A model generated the notes under the pieces. It ran no database searches and had not been told where the DNA came from. It saw only the letters and a list, made by a program, of their open reading frames with translations. The position numbers were made by a program, and so were the translations under genes. Shown piece after piece: positions 1 through 6,161 of a stretch of DNA of 6,810 bases; position 1 is the stretch's first letter, and every line of letters begins with the position of its first letter. The stretch lies in assembly GCA_030837305.1 (NCBI GenBank), contig JAUPKT010000539.1, forward strand, positions 1-6,810, read 5' to 3'. This DNA is from Thermodesulfobacteriota bacterium. Its GTDB lineage: Bacteria; Desulfobacterota; Desulfomonilia; Desulfomonilales; Desulfomonilaceae.

Positions 1-141
1 AATACATTAGACGTCGTGGGACTTCAGCCTGTTGTCATGGAATGATTCTTCCATGGTCTTGGTTGAAAAGTCGCTTGATAAGATTTGACGCCAGCAGAGT
101 TCTTTCTTTTCACGTTCAACGGGGTGCATCGTGGAGGACGC
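1..141. other. Left-edge non-coding stretch with a perfect inverted repeat
   Basis: No complete gene lies here. Frame 1 is open from the window edge to a TGA at 43-45 and could be the last 14 codons of an upstream gene, but that is too short to support. A 7-bp perfect inverted repeat, CATGGAA (36-42) and TTCCATG (49-55), is separated by 6 nt. It could be an operator or a weak hairpin closing the upstream gene; there is no T-run after it. An extended -10-like string, TGaTAAGAT (76-84), follows with no convincing -35. It would place a transcript start near 91, about 50 nt before the ATG of the next gene. Confidence 0.35.
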
Positions 142-543
142 ATGAACGAAGACCTGAAAACGAAAACCGCAAAGACGGCGAAGCTCTATTTTGAGGGCTA
201 TCCGGACGAACGGCCCTTTGACCTTTGGAGATCATTCGACAAGGGGCTCGCGAAGGACTTGTCCTTATTCATAACCGGGCAAATGTATGCTCGTGAGCGC
301 ATTCCTCATCAGACACGGCAGCTCATTACCGTGGCGGCACTTACGGTCCTTGACCGTCCGGAGGAGCTGAAACTGCACATTTACGCTGCTCTGAATGTTG
401 GGTGCACCCCTCAGGAAGTTGCGGAAGTGATGTTTCAGTGTGGAATATACGGTGGGATGCCGGTGGTAAACCGAGCGTTGAAGGTCCTGAGGGAGGTCCT
501 CCAGGAAAGGGGACAGTGGCCGATGGATGAAATACAGGATTGA
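142..543 (+). CDS. Carboxymuconolactone decarboxylase (CMD/AhpD-like) family protein
   Basis: This is a 133-residue, all-helical CMD-fold protein. The family includes gamma-carboxymuconolactone decarboxylase of the protocatechuate pathway, thioredoxin-like AhpD peroxidase partners and many uncharacterised members. The CMD domain spans roughly residues 35-118. It shows the family pattern of a helix with EELKLHIYAALNVG (74-87, His79), then CTPQEVAEVMFQ (88-99), then YGGMPVVNRALKVL (103-116). There is no CxxC pair (only Cys88 and Cys100), so it is not a classic AhpD peroxidase; the pattern is closer to the decarboxylase branch. The start at 142 is chosen because GGAGG (133-137) sits just upstream; the longer frame from a TTG at 85 has no good ribosome site. 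It stands alone, followed by a hairpin and a convergent gene, so the context does not give a substrate. Family assignment is firm; the reaction is unknown. Confidence 0.88.
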   Translation: MNEDLKTKTAKTAKLYFEGYPDERPFDLWRSFDKGLAKDLSLFITGQMYARERIPHQTRQLITVAALTVLDRPEELKLHIYAALNVGCTPQEVAEVMFQCGIYGGMPVVNRALKVLREVLQERGQWPMDEIQD

Positions 544-574
544 GCGACGGAGATACGGCGGGCTGGAAAACACG

Positions 575-595
575 ATGGGGCGCACGGGGCCCCAT
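575..595. terminator. Hairpin between convergent genes, possible bidirectional terminator
   Basis: ATGGGGC (575-581) pairs perfectly with GCCCCAT (589-595) across a 7-nt loop. The GC-rich stem lies in the 57-bp gap between the stop codons of the converging genes. T-runs are poor: GCTTATT follows on the plus strand and CGTGTTTTCC on the minus strand, the latter being better. The position supports a terminator; the sequence alone does so only moderately. Confidence 0.45.
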
Positions 596-600
596 GCTTA

Positions 601-909
601 TTAGTCATCAAGGCTGAATTCGAATTCTTCATCGTCGCTGCCGAAGTCAAGTTCCGTGTCATCGTCGTATGCAGATTCCGCTTCTTGAGTCGACGATTCA
701 ACGGTGCTGACAGACGGAGGTTCATCAAATAGTTTGTTGAAATCGGTGTCCGGCTTTTCCCAATATATGCCCAATTTGTCCCGAAGCACTTGGAGATCAA
801 ATCCGCATGACGGGCATGAATCATTATAATCAAAACTTACGTAGCCACAGCGTTCGCATTTCACGGTGAGTCTCCGGGATGGCTTTAAAATCCTCTTGGG
901 AGTCAGCAT
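601..909 (-). CDS. Small zinc-ribbon protein with acidic C-terminal tail
   Basis: This hypothetical protein has 102 residues from the preferred start at 909. A basic N-terminus (TPKRILKPSRR) leads into a zinc ribbon with CERC and CPSC knuckles (Cys18, 21, 32, 35), ten residues apart, a typical four-Cys zinc site. The C-terminal half is low-complexity and strongly acidic, ending in runs of Asp and Glu with Phe (DDDTELDFGSDDEEFEFSLDD at about 82-102). No enzymatic motif is visible. Such a layout suits a nucleic-acid- or protein-binding adaptor, but that is inference. The start at 909 has AAAGG seven nt upstream. An in-frame start at 966 would add 19 residues with a weaker GGAA site, so the N-terminus is uncertain. 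The gene is divergent from the protease gene at 1038. Confidence 0.68.
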   Translation of the reverse strand: MLTPKRILKPSRRLTVKCERCGYVSFDYNDSCPSCGFDLQVLRDKLGIYWEKPDTDFNKLFDEPPSVSTVESSTQEAESAYDDDTELDFGSDDEEFEFSLDD

Positions 910-1037
910 AGCATGGCCTTTATTGAAGAGCAATTGAGAGTATGGAGACTGCATCCCGCGTTTCATGGCATCTATTCCGGACTTCGTAACTCAACGGAGT
1001 CCCGGGCGGCGTTGCGTCTGACCACAGTAGACACATC

Positions 1038-1859
1038 ATGACATCTCAGCTCAAGTATCAGTTGTGTATCCTATTTGCTTTGGCTTTCCTGGCTTCTTGC
1101 GCAACAGTGCCACATACAGGGCGCAAGCAGTTTAACATGGTATCGGATGCTGATTTGAACAGCCTTGGAATTCAGGCGTTCAATTCGGTAATGCAACAAG
1201 AATCCCGGTCAAAAGACAAACAACTGACGGAAACAGTCCGTGCTGTCTCTCAACGAATTACTCAAGCCGCCGAAGCTCTGGATAAACCAAAATTCAATTG
1301 GGATGTAGAACTTGTAGAGAGAGATGTCGCGAATGCAGTGTGCCTGCCTGGCGGCAAAATAATTGTGTTTACGGGTATCATTCCGCATGCACACAATGAA
1401 GCAGGACTCGCAGCGATTGTGGGGCATGAGGTAGCGCATGCCGTTGCGAGACACGGGGGTGAACGTCTGAGCCAGAAGCTGGCACTTCAAAGTGCCTTAG
1501 GCCTCTCTGGGGAAATCTTGAGAGGAAGAGACGGGAAGCTGGATCAGCGAACGCGATTGATCCTCGGAGCACTGGGACTAGGCGCCGAAGTCGGCATTGT
1601 CTTGCCGTATAGTCGGATTCACGAATTCGAAGCCGACCGCATCGGTCAGCTTTACATGGCACGGGCAGGCTACGACCCACAGGAGTACTTGAAGCTATGG
1701 GAAAGAATGGCCAAAATTAAGAAGCCGCCTATCCCCGTGTGGCTCTCGACCCATCCCACCGACGATGAACGTATTGCAAAACTCAAAGAAAACCTGCCCG
1801 CCGCCATGCGTGAGTATGAAAATGCGGTCACGAAGCACGGTGCAGGTAGGGCTCTCTGA
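1038..1859 (+). CDS. M48-family zinc metalloprotease, predicted lipoprotein (LoiP/YcaL-like)
   Basis: This 273-residue protein is a probable envelope endopeptidase for quality control of outer-membrane or periplasmic proteins. A short signal peptide ends in a lipobox LASC, so Cys21 should be lipidated. Ala at +2 would favour outer-membrane sorting by the E. coli rule. The peptidase M48 domain covers about residues 60-255. It has the zinc-binding and catalytic helix HEVAH (His130, Glu131, His134), and HEFEAD (195-200), where Glu196 is the expected third zinc ligand and Asp200 is the conserved helix residue. The later STHPTDDERI (237-246) is also typical of M48 members. All catalytic residues are present and the length is normal, so it should be active. 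No tetratricopeptide extension like that of BepA is present. The ribosome site before 1038 is weak, yet this start gives a proper signal peptide. Substrates are unknown. Confidence 0.94.
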   Translation: MTSQLKYQLCILFALAFLASCATVPHTGRKQFNMVSDADLNSLGIQAFNSVMQQESRSKDKQLTETVRAVSQRITQAAEALDKPKFNWDVELVERDVANAVCLPGGKIIVFTGIIPHAHNEAGLAAIVGHEVAHAVARHGGERLSQKLALQSALGLSGEILRGRDGKLDQRTRLILGALGLGAEVGIVLPYSRIHEFEADRIGQLYMARAGYDPQEYLKLWERMAKIKKPPIPVWLSTHPTDDERIAKLKENLPAAMREYENAVTKHGAGRAL

Positions 1860-1880
1860 CGGAGAGTTCCGGGGAGGTTC

Positions 1881-1912
1881 TCGAATAGTGACGACGCAAA
1901 GAACTTATTCGA
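1881..1912. promoter_or_regulatory. Inverted repeat upstream of the hydroxylase operon, candidate operator
   Basis: TCGAATA (1881-1887) and TATTCGA (1906-1912) form a perfect 7-bp inverted repeat with half-site centres 25 bp apart. It lies in the 122-bp gap between the protease gene and the first gene of the operon. An extended -10-like string, TGtGATAAA (1930-1938), follows, but no good -35 can be placed at the usual distance. The repeat is seen directly; its role in regulation is inference. Confidence 0.3.
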
Positions 1913-1981
1913 TGACAGAGTTTGAGTGCTGTGATAAACTTTCGACCGTCCATGTCACTGCCGGTTGGTAGGAGGTTTCTC

Positions 1982-2206
1982 ATGGCAAAGCCTGAGATGG
2001 TTTGCCCGTTCTCAAAGAAAGCTTGTATCGAGTGCGCACAGTTTAGAGGCAGGCATTATTACCTCTGCTTTTCCCCCAGGCATAGGGGATTCTCACCGGG
2101 AGCCGTACAAGCCGCTCACACAATACTTCAGACGCCTGCAGTTACAAAACTCCCGTCAGTCTCGGTAAGCGAAAAGTGTCTCAAGAACATTGAAGATTCT
2201 TGTTAG
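1982..2206 (+). CDS. Small Cys-rich protein, first gene of the hydroxylase operon
   Basis: I do not recognise a named family for this 74-residue protein. It is basic. Its N-terminal third carries a probable metal or Fe-S site: Cys8, Cys15, Cys18 and Cys29 in the pattern C-x6-C-x2-C-x10-C, within CPFSKKACIEC and RGRHYYLCF. Two further cysteines, Cys66 and Cys74, lie near the C-terminus, the last being the final residue. There is no signal peptide or membrane segment, so it should be cytoplasmic. The start at 1982 is set by a strong AGGAGG (1970-1975) six nt upstream; an in-frame ATG at 1922 has no such site. It ends 11 bp before the FAD subunit, so it is almost certainly co-transcribed with the hydroxylase. 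A role in electron transfer, cofactor insertion or metal-dependent sensing is possible but not shown. Confidence 0.75.
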   Translation: MAKPEMVCPFSKKACIECAQFRGRHYYLCFSPRHRGFSPGAVQAAHTILQTPAVTKLPSVSVSEKCLKNIEDSC

Positions 2207-2217
2207 AGGAGTGAAGA

Positions 2218-3096
2218 ATGATCCGGGATTTCCATTATCTGAGGCCTGCATCCGTCCAGGAGGCGCTTGAGTTATTTGCGACCTATAAGGACGACTGCAA
2301 GATTATTTGCGGAGGTCAGTCGCTTCTCATACTTATGCGACAAGGCCTCGTTGCGACTGAATACCTGTTGGACATCAAGCGTCTCAAGGAACTCAATTTT
2401 GTCCGCTACCACCATGAGGACGGCTTGACCGTAGGGGCTGTCACAAGTCACAGGACGGTTGAGAAATCGGCGCTGATAGGACAGACGTATCCTGTGCTGT
2501 CCGCGATGGAACGCAAACTTGCTTCCATCCAGGTGAGGAATTGGGGCACCCTTGGCGGCAATCTGGCCCATGCGGATGCGGCAGGGGATCCGGCTCCTGT
2601 ACTCATATCCCTGGGAGCACGGGTAAAGGTCGGCAACTCCAGCGGCACGAGAGAGATACCCCTGGATGAATTCTATGTAGACCTCTTTGAAACCGCCCTT
2701 GCCGATGACGAGATAATCCTGGAGATCAAGGTGCCTCCGCCTGCCCCACGGACAGGCAGTGTGTACGAGAAATTCAATTTACTGCAGAGTGATCAGGGCG
2801 TCGTGGCCGTGGCTGCGACCATTACTTTGGCCGCGGACGCGACCTGCAAGGATGCCCGCATTGCCCTCGGCAATTCAGGACCGGTGACAATGAGGTCAAA
2901 AAGAGCTGAGCAATGCCTGATCGGCAATAAGCTGTCAGAGAGCCTCCTTGAAGATGCCGGGGCTGCCGCAGCAGAGGAGGCTGAGCCCATCACGGACATC
3001 CATGCTTCTGAAGAATTCAGACGCGATCTCGTGAGGGTTCTAACAGGCCGAATGGTTCGGAACGCCTGGGACAAAGCAGCTTCCGTGGACATGTGA
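2218..3096 (+). CDS. Molybdenum hydroxylase FAD-binding subunit (CoxM/XdhB-type)
   Basis: This is the 292-residue medium subunit that binds FAD and exchanges electrons between the [2Fe-2S] subunit and an outside partner. The N-terminal FAD_binding_5 domain (about 1-175) shows both flavin loops: CGGQSLL (31-37), which contacts the pyrophosphate, and TLGGNLAHAD (111-120) followed by DPAP. The CO-dehydrogenase flavoprotein C-terminal domain covers about 180-285. Length is normal for the family. Its four cysteines (27, 31, 210, 233) are scattered, and there is no roughly 40-residue four-Cys insertion as in the beta subunit of 4-hydroxybenzoyl-CoA reductase. That argues against the low-potential reductase type. 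AGAGGAG sits close upstream of the start. The gene is 15 bp from the next subunit, giving the M-S-L order seen in CO-dehydrogenase operons. The substrate cannot be told from this subunit. Confidence 0.95.
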   Translation: MIRDFHYLRPASVQEALELFATYKDDCKIICGGQSLLILMRQGLVATEYLLDIKRLKELNFVRYHHEDGLTVGAVTSHRTVEKSALIGQTYPVLSAMERKLASIQVRNWGTLGGNLAHADAAGDPAPVLISLGARVKVGNSSGTREIPLDEFYVDLFETALADDEIILEIKVPPPAPRTGSVYEKFNLLQSDQGVVAVAATITLAADATCKDARIALGNSGPVTMRSKRAEQCLIGNKLSESLLEDAGAAAAEEAEPITDIHASEEFRRDLVRVLTGRMVRNAWDKAASVDM

Positions 3097-3111
3097 AAAG
3101 GAGCGACCAAC

Positions 3112-3597
3112 ATGGAACAACATCTCCTAAGATTGACTGTCAATGATCAAGATTACGAATTATACATCAATCCAAAAGCCCTCTTGGTAGAAGTGATAAG
3201 GGATCATTTAGGCCTCACGGGCACGAAGCGGGGCTGTGAAAGCGTGTCGTGCGGGGCCTGCACGGTTATGATCGAGGGCATGGCCGTGAAGTCCTGTTCC
3301 GTGCTTGCGATGCAGGCCGACGGTATGCGAGTCACCACAGTGGAAGGTTTGGAAAAGGATGGCAGGCTCGATCCCATTCAGAAGGCATTCCTCGACCAAG
3401 GAGCTTATCAGTGCGGTTTCTGTACTTCCGGCATGTTGATGTCATCAAGGGCATTTTTGGACGAGACATCCAATCCCACTATGCATGAGATTAGAGAGGG
3501 CATTGAGGGAAATCTCTGCCGATGCACCGGCTACAACAGCATCGTGAGGGCCTTGGACTCGGTAGCCAAGGGGAAGTACAGGGAGGAAGGACAATGA
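3112..3597 (+). CDS. Molybdenum hydroxylase [2Fe-2S] subunit (CoxS/XdhC-type small subunit)
   Basis: This is the 161-residue small subunit with two [2Fe-2S] clusters that carry electrons between the Mo site and FAD. The N-terminal plant-ferredoxin-like domain (1-75) has the ligand set Cys42, Cys47, Cys50 and Cys62, spaced C-x4-C-x2-C-x11-C. The helical C-terminal domain (80-155) holds the Mo-proximal cluster with CGFC (Cys101, Cys104) and CRC (Cys136, Cys138). Gln100, just before Cys101, matches the residue that contacts the molybdopterin in relatives. All eight ligands and spacings are canonical, so the subunit should be functional. No signal peptide is present, so the enzyme is cytoplasmic. 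AAGGAG lies eight nt before the ATG. Its stop codon overlaps the start of the Mo subunit by 4 nt (ATGA), which suggests coupled translation and balanced amounts of the two proteins. Confidence 0.97.
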   Translation: MEQHLLRLTVNDQDYELYINPKALLVEVIRDHLGLTGTKRGCESVSCGACTVMIEGMAVKSCSVLAMQADGMRVTTVEGLEKDGRLDPIQKAFLDQGAYQCGFCTSGMLMSSRAFLDETSNPTMHEIREGIEGNLCRCTGYNSIVRALDSVAKGKYREEGQ

Positions 3598-5867
3598 AAT
3601 ACAGTGTCGTAAACACTCACGTTCACAATATAGACGGTATTGCAAAAGTTACCGGGCGAGCCACATACACCTTCGACGTAACGCTACCGGGCATGTTGTA
3701 CGGCAGGATTTTGCGAAGCCCTCATGCGCATGCCAAGATAATTAATATCGATGTAAGCAAGGCGTTGGAACTCCGTGGTGTGAAGGCTGTGGTGACGGGG
3801 AAAGATACATTGGGCATTAAACAGGGTATATGGAGGCGATACGCAGAGCTTTGTGATGAGCAGATTCTTCCGTTGGAAAAGGTCCGGTACATAGGAGAAC
3901 CGGTGGCTGCTGTTGCGGCAGTGACCGAAGAAATTGCCGAGATGGCCCTCGACCTCATTGAAGTGGAATATGAGGTATTGCCGGGTGTCTTCGATCCCAT
4001 GGAGGCCATCAAGAAAGGGGCTCCGGAGATTCACGAAGGTGTAGAGAGAAACATCAACGTGACTCGACACATTGAGTGGGGCGATGTGGAGGAGGCGTTT
4101 GAGCAATCAGACTACATACGCGAGGATTGGTTCAAGTGTTCCCCTCAGGCTCACATGTGTATGGAGACAAGATGCGCCGTCTCGAGCTATGCGCCTGATG
4201 GGAAACTAACCGTATGGACGTCGACACAGGCACCCTATTACATTCAGGGCCTCTTGGCCGGGGTGCTGGGGCTCCGTGAAAGCGACATCCGGGTGATCTC
4301 GCATTACACCGGAGGCGGATTCGGGGGAAAATTTGAGTTGGATGCCGCACAGTTTTGCAGCTCCGTGTTGTCCATGAAACTCGCCAAGCCGGTAAAGATT
4401 GTGTTTACCCGGGAAGAGGACTTCATTGCGACGAAACGCCGAACTCCCATGTATTATTATGTGCGCACCGGCGTCAAGAAGGACGGCACCTTCATGGCTC
4501 GAGAAACGAGGGTCTTCACGGATGGTGGAGCATACACCGGTATGGGAGCCACGGCGTTATACTTGACCGGTTTCTTCCACTCATTCCCGTACAAGTGGAA
4601 CAGCTATCGGTATGACGGATTCCGCGTGTACACGAATACGCTCCCATCCACTTCCATGAGAGGATTTGGCGCTCCGCAAGGCATGTTTTGTTCCGAGACA
4701 CAGATAGATCTCATTGCGAAAGAGCTGGGCATGGATCGTATAGAGATAAGACGAAAGAACGCTCATACGCCTACTTATGAAGATCCAGGTCAGGCTACGA
4801 TTGCGAGCTGTGGACTCTCGGAATGCCTTGATCGCATTGAGGAGTGGATCAAGGCTCGGGGAGAACTGCCTGCTAATAGAGGTATCGGTATTTCGTCGTA
4901 CGGTTTCATGTCCGGCGGTATATTCAACTGGTTCGACACTCCATATTCTTTTTCTTCTGCGGTTGTCACCATCAATTACGACGGCAAGGTTGATTTGCAT
5001 GTCGGCTGCCAGGATATAGGGCAGGGCTCAAACACTACCATGGCCATAATTTGCGCGGAAGAATTGGGAGTGAAGATCGAGGACATAAGAGTCCATTCGG
5101 GTGACACCGCGGAGTGTCCACCGGATTTGGGGGCATGGGGTTCGAGACAGACCCTCATGGCGGGCAACGCAGTGAAGATGGCTGCAGCGGAGGCAAAGAA
5201 ACAACTTCTTGAGTTCGCGGCGGCCAAGTTGAAACCGAACATTGTCTACGACTTGGATATTAAGGACAGATGGGTTCACTTGGTGGCGCGACCTGAGCGA
5301 GGCCTTGACTACTTCGAAGTAGTCAAGGATGCCTTGAGGGGCAAAGCAGGGCAGCGGATTATGGGACGAGGCTTCTATACCCCGCATAGAAAGGGAATGA
5401 TATCTCCTGCCTATAGCTACGGCGTTCAGGCCCTGGAGATTGAGGTAGATCCGGACACGGGAAAAATAACCCTTTTGAATTGCGTCACTGCGCACGACTG
5501 CGGACAGCCCATCAACCCGATTGGATTGCAAGGTCAACTGGAGGGTGCGATTTCCATGGCTGCAGGATACGGTTTCCTCGAAGACATGCCCATGGAAGAC
5601 GGCAAGATCATGAACCCCAACCTTGTAGACTACAAGATAATAAGGGCTACGGAGATGCCGGAGACAGAAGTATTCGAGATTGAAACGTTCGAACCGGAGG
5701 GTCCTTTTGGGGCTAAGGAAGCAGGCGAGGGCCTGACCAATCCCACTGCTGCGGCGTTGGGAAATGCGCTGTTTGACGCATGTGGTATCAGTGTCAATCA
5801 GCTTCCCATTACTCCAGAAAAGGTTGTGAACGCGTTGCGGGAAAAGAGATCGGCCCAAAACGCCTGA
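3594..5867 (+). CDS. Molybdenum hydroxylase large subunit, Mo-pterin binding (CoxL/XdhA-type)
   Basis: This 757-residue catalytic subunit is the usual length. The Ald_Xan_dh_C domain covers about 14-130 (RSPHAHA, YIGEPVAAVAA) and the Mo-cofactor domains about 138-730. Visible motifs are Q212 in TSTQAP, GGFGGK (241-246), MRGFGAPQG (355-363), DIGQG (474-478), GSRQT (516-520) and GAKEAGEG (706-713). In that last motif Glu712 aligns with the catalytic base of xanthine dehydrogenase. Arg356 aligns with its Arg880, but the residue after GGFGGK is Phe247, not the purine-binding Glu. Gly357 sits where CO dehydrogenase has the copper-linked Cys. So it is neither a typical xanthine dehydrogenase nor a true CO dehydrogenase. 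A hydroxylase of an aromatic, heterocyclic or CoA-linked substrate is the best guess. The start at 3594 is favoured by GGGAGG (3581-3586); an upstream in-frame ATG at 3522 would lie deep in the small-subunit gene. Confidence 0.96.
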   Translation: MKYSVVNTHVHNIDGIAKVTGRATYTFDVTLPGMLYGRILRSPHAHAKIINIDVSKALELRGVKAVVTGKDTLGIKQGIWRRYAELCDEQILPLEKVRYIGEPVAAVAAVTEEIAEMALDLIEVEYEVLPGVFDPMEAIKKGAPEIHEGVERNINVTRHIEWGDVEEAFEQSDYIREDWFKCSPQAHMCMETRCAVSSYAPDGKLTVWTSTQAPYYIQGLLAGVLGLRESDIRVISHYTGGGFGGKFELDAAQFCSSVLSMKLAKPVKIVFTREEDFIATKRRTPMYYYVRTGVKKDGTFMARETRVFTDGGAYTGMGATALYLTGFFHSFPYKWNSYRYDGFRVYTNTLPSTSMRGFGAPQGMFCSETQIDLIAKELGMDRIEIRRKNAHTPTYEDPGQATIASCGLSECLDRIEEWIKARGELPANRGIGISSYGFMSGGIFNWFDTPYSFSSAVVTINYDGKVDLHVGCQDIGQGSNTTMAIICAEELGVKIEDIRVHSGDTAECPPDLGAWGSRQTLMAGNAVKMAAAEAKKQLLEFAAAKLKPNIVYDLDIKDRWVHLVARPERGLDYFEVVKDALRGKAGQRIMGRGFYTPHRKGMISPAYSYGVQALEIEVDPDTGKITLLNCVTAHDCGQPINPIGLQGQLEGAISMAAGYGFLEDMPMEDGKIMNPNLVDYKIIRATEMPETEVFEIETFEPEGPFGAKEAGEGLTNPTAAALGNALFDACGISVNQLPITPEKVVNALREKRSAQNA
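5303..5328. repeat. Perfect 26-bp palindrome inside the Mo-subunit gene
   Basis: CCTTGACTACTTC (5303-5315) is followed with no spacer by its exact reverse complement (5316-5328), centred on TTCGAA. The centre falls on a codon boundary, so both strands encode L-D-Y-F-E-V-V-K in frame (residues 571-578 of the Mo subunit). A further CCTTGA (5332-5337) lies just downstream and could pair instead with TCAAGG (5323-5328). The mRNA could form a long hairpin here. No function is known. Confidence 0.9.
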
Positions 5868-5900
5868 GTACGAGATGCATTGCGTTAGGGAGGATATGTC

Positions 5901-6119
5901 GTGAGTATTAAGTGTCCCGTATGTGGAAAGGTTGCGAAGACAGGCAGCGCCATTGACTGTGCCCGTCACATGTTCGGCACTGGTGACAAAGCACATCGGG
6001 AGTGGTTTCAAGCCCAGGGGCTTTCCTATATTGATCTCTTGCTGTCCCAGACCACTGAGCCCGGCAATAAGGCATACATAACCGTAGCCGAACTCATAGA
6101 AAAAGCCCAATCGGAGTGA
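5901..6119 (+). CDS. Small CxxC/CxxH zinc-finger-like protein in the hydroxylase operon
   Basis: This 72-residue protein has no named family that I recognise. It opens with CPVCGK and has four likely metal ligands, Cys5, Cys8, Cys20 and His23, spaced C-x2-C-x11-C-x2-H like a short zinc finger. The rest is predicted soluble and helical (HREWFQAQGLSYIDLLL at 32-48, then a C-terminal helix TVAELIEKAQSE). No membrane segment or signal peptide is seen. Translation starts at GTG 5901, seven nt after a strong AGGGAGG (5887-5893). An ATG at 5896 is out of frame and meets a stop at once. It sits 33 bp after the Mo subunit and 42 bp before the CoxG-like gene, so it belongs to the operon. A helper in assembly or a small regulator of the hydroxylase is possible, but this rests only on context. 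Confidence 0.72.
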   Translation: MSIKCPVCGKVAKTGSAIDCARHMFGTGDKAHREWFQAQGLSYIDLLLSQTTEPGNKAYITVAELIEKAQSE

Positions 6120-6161
6120 TGGGGCTCAATTCCCGAGTATATTTCTTTTCCGGAGGACGAT

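Noticed and set aside
1..45. Possible C-terminal end of an upstream gene in frame 1, ending at TGA 43-45
   Set aside because: Only 14 codons are visible and the other frames are also open over part of it, so it cannot be supported as a gene.
616..627. Tandem GAATTC GAATTC palindrome
   Set aside because: It simply reflects alternating Glu and Phe codons in the acidic tail of the minus-strand protein.
979..1002. GGACT/AGTCC inverted repeat in the divergent gap before the protease gene
   Set aside because: Five-bp arms with a 14-nt spacer are expected often by chance, and no promoter elements flank it.
1852..1866. CTCTC/GAGAG hairpin at the stop codon of the protease gene
   Set aside because: A 5-bp stem with only two Ts after it; not enough for a terminator.
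2182..2202. CAAGAA/TTCTTG hairpin at the end of the first operon gene
   Set aside because: The stem is only 6 bp, AT-rich, with a 9-nt loop and no T-run; too weak to call a terminator or attenuator.
3594..5867. Naming the enzyme as CO dehydrogenase or xanthine dehydrogenase
   Set aside because: Subunit order and CoxG suggest the former and overall motifs the latter, but the key residues for each (copper-bound Cys, purine-binding Glu) are absent, so no gene symbol was given.
5028..6110. Long open frame of 360 codons on the minus strand
   Set aside because: It lies opposite the Mo subunit and the next small gene, which have full family motifs and ribosome sites. Its product has no recognisable motif. 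It repeats the LDYFEVVK string only because of the palindrome.
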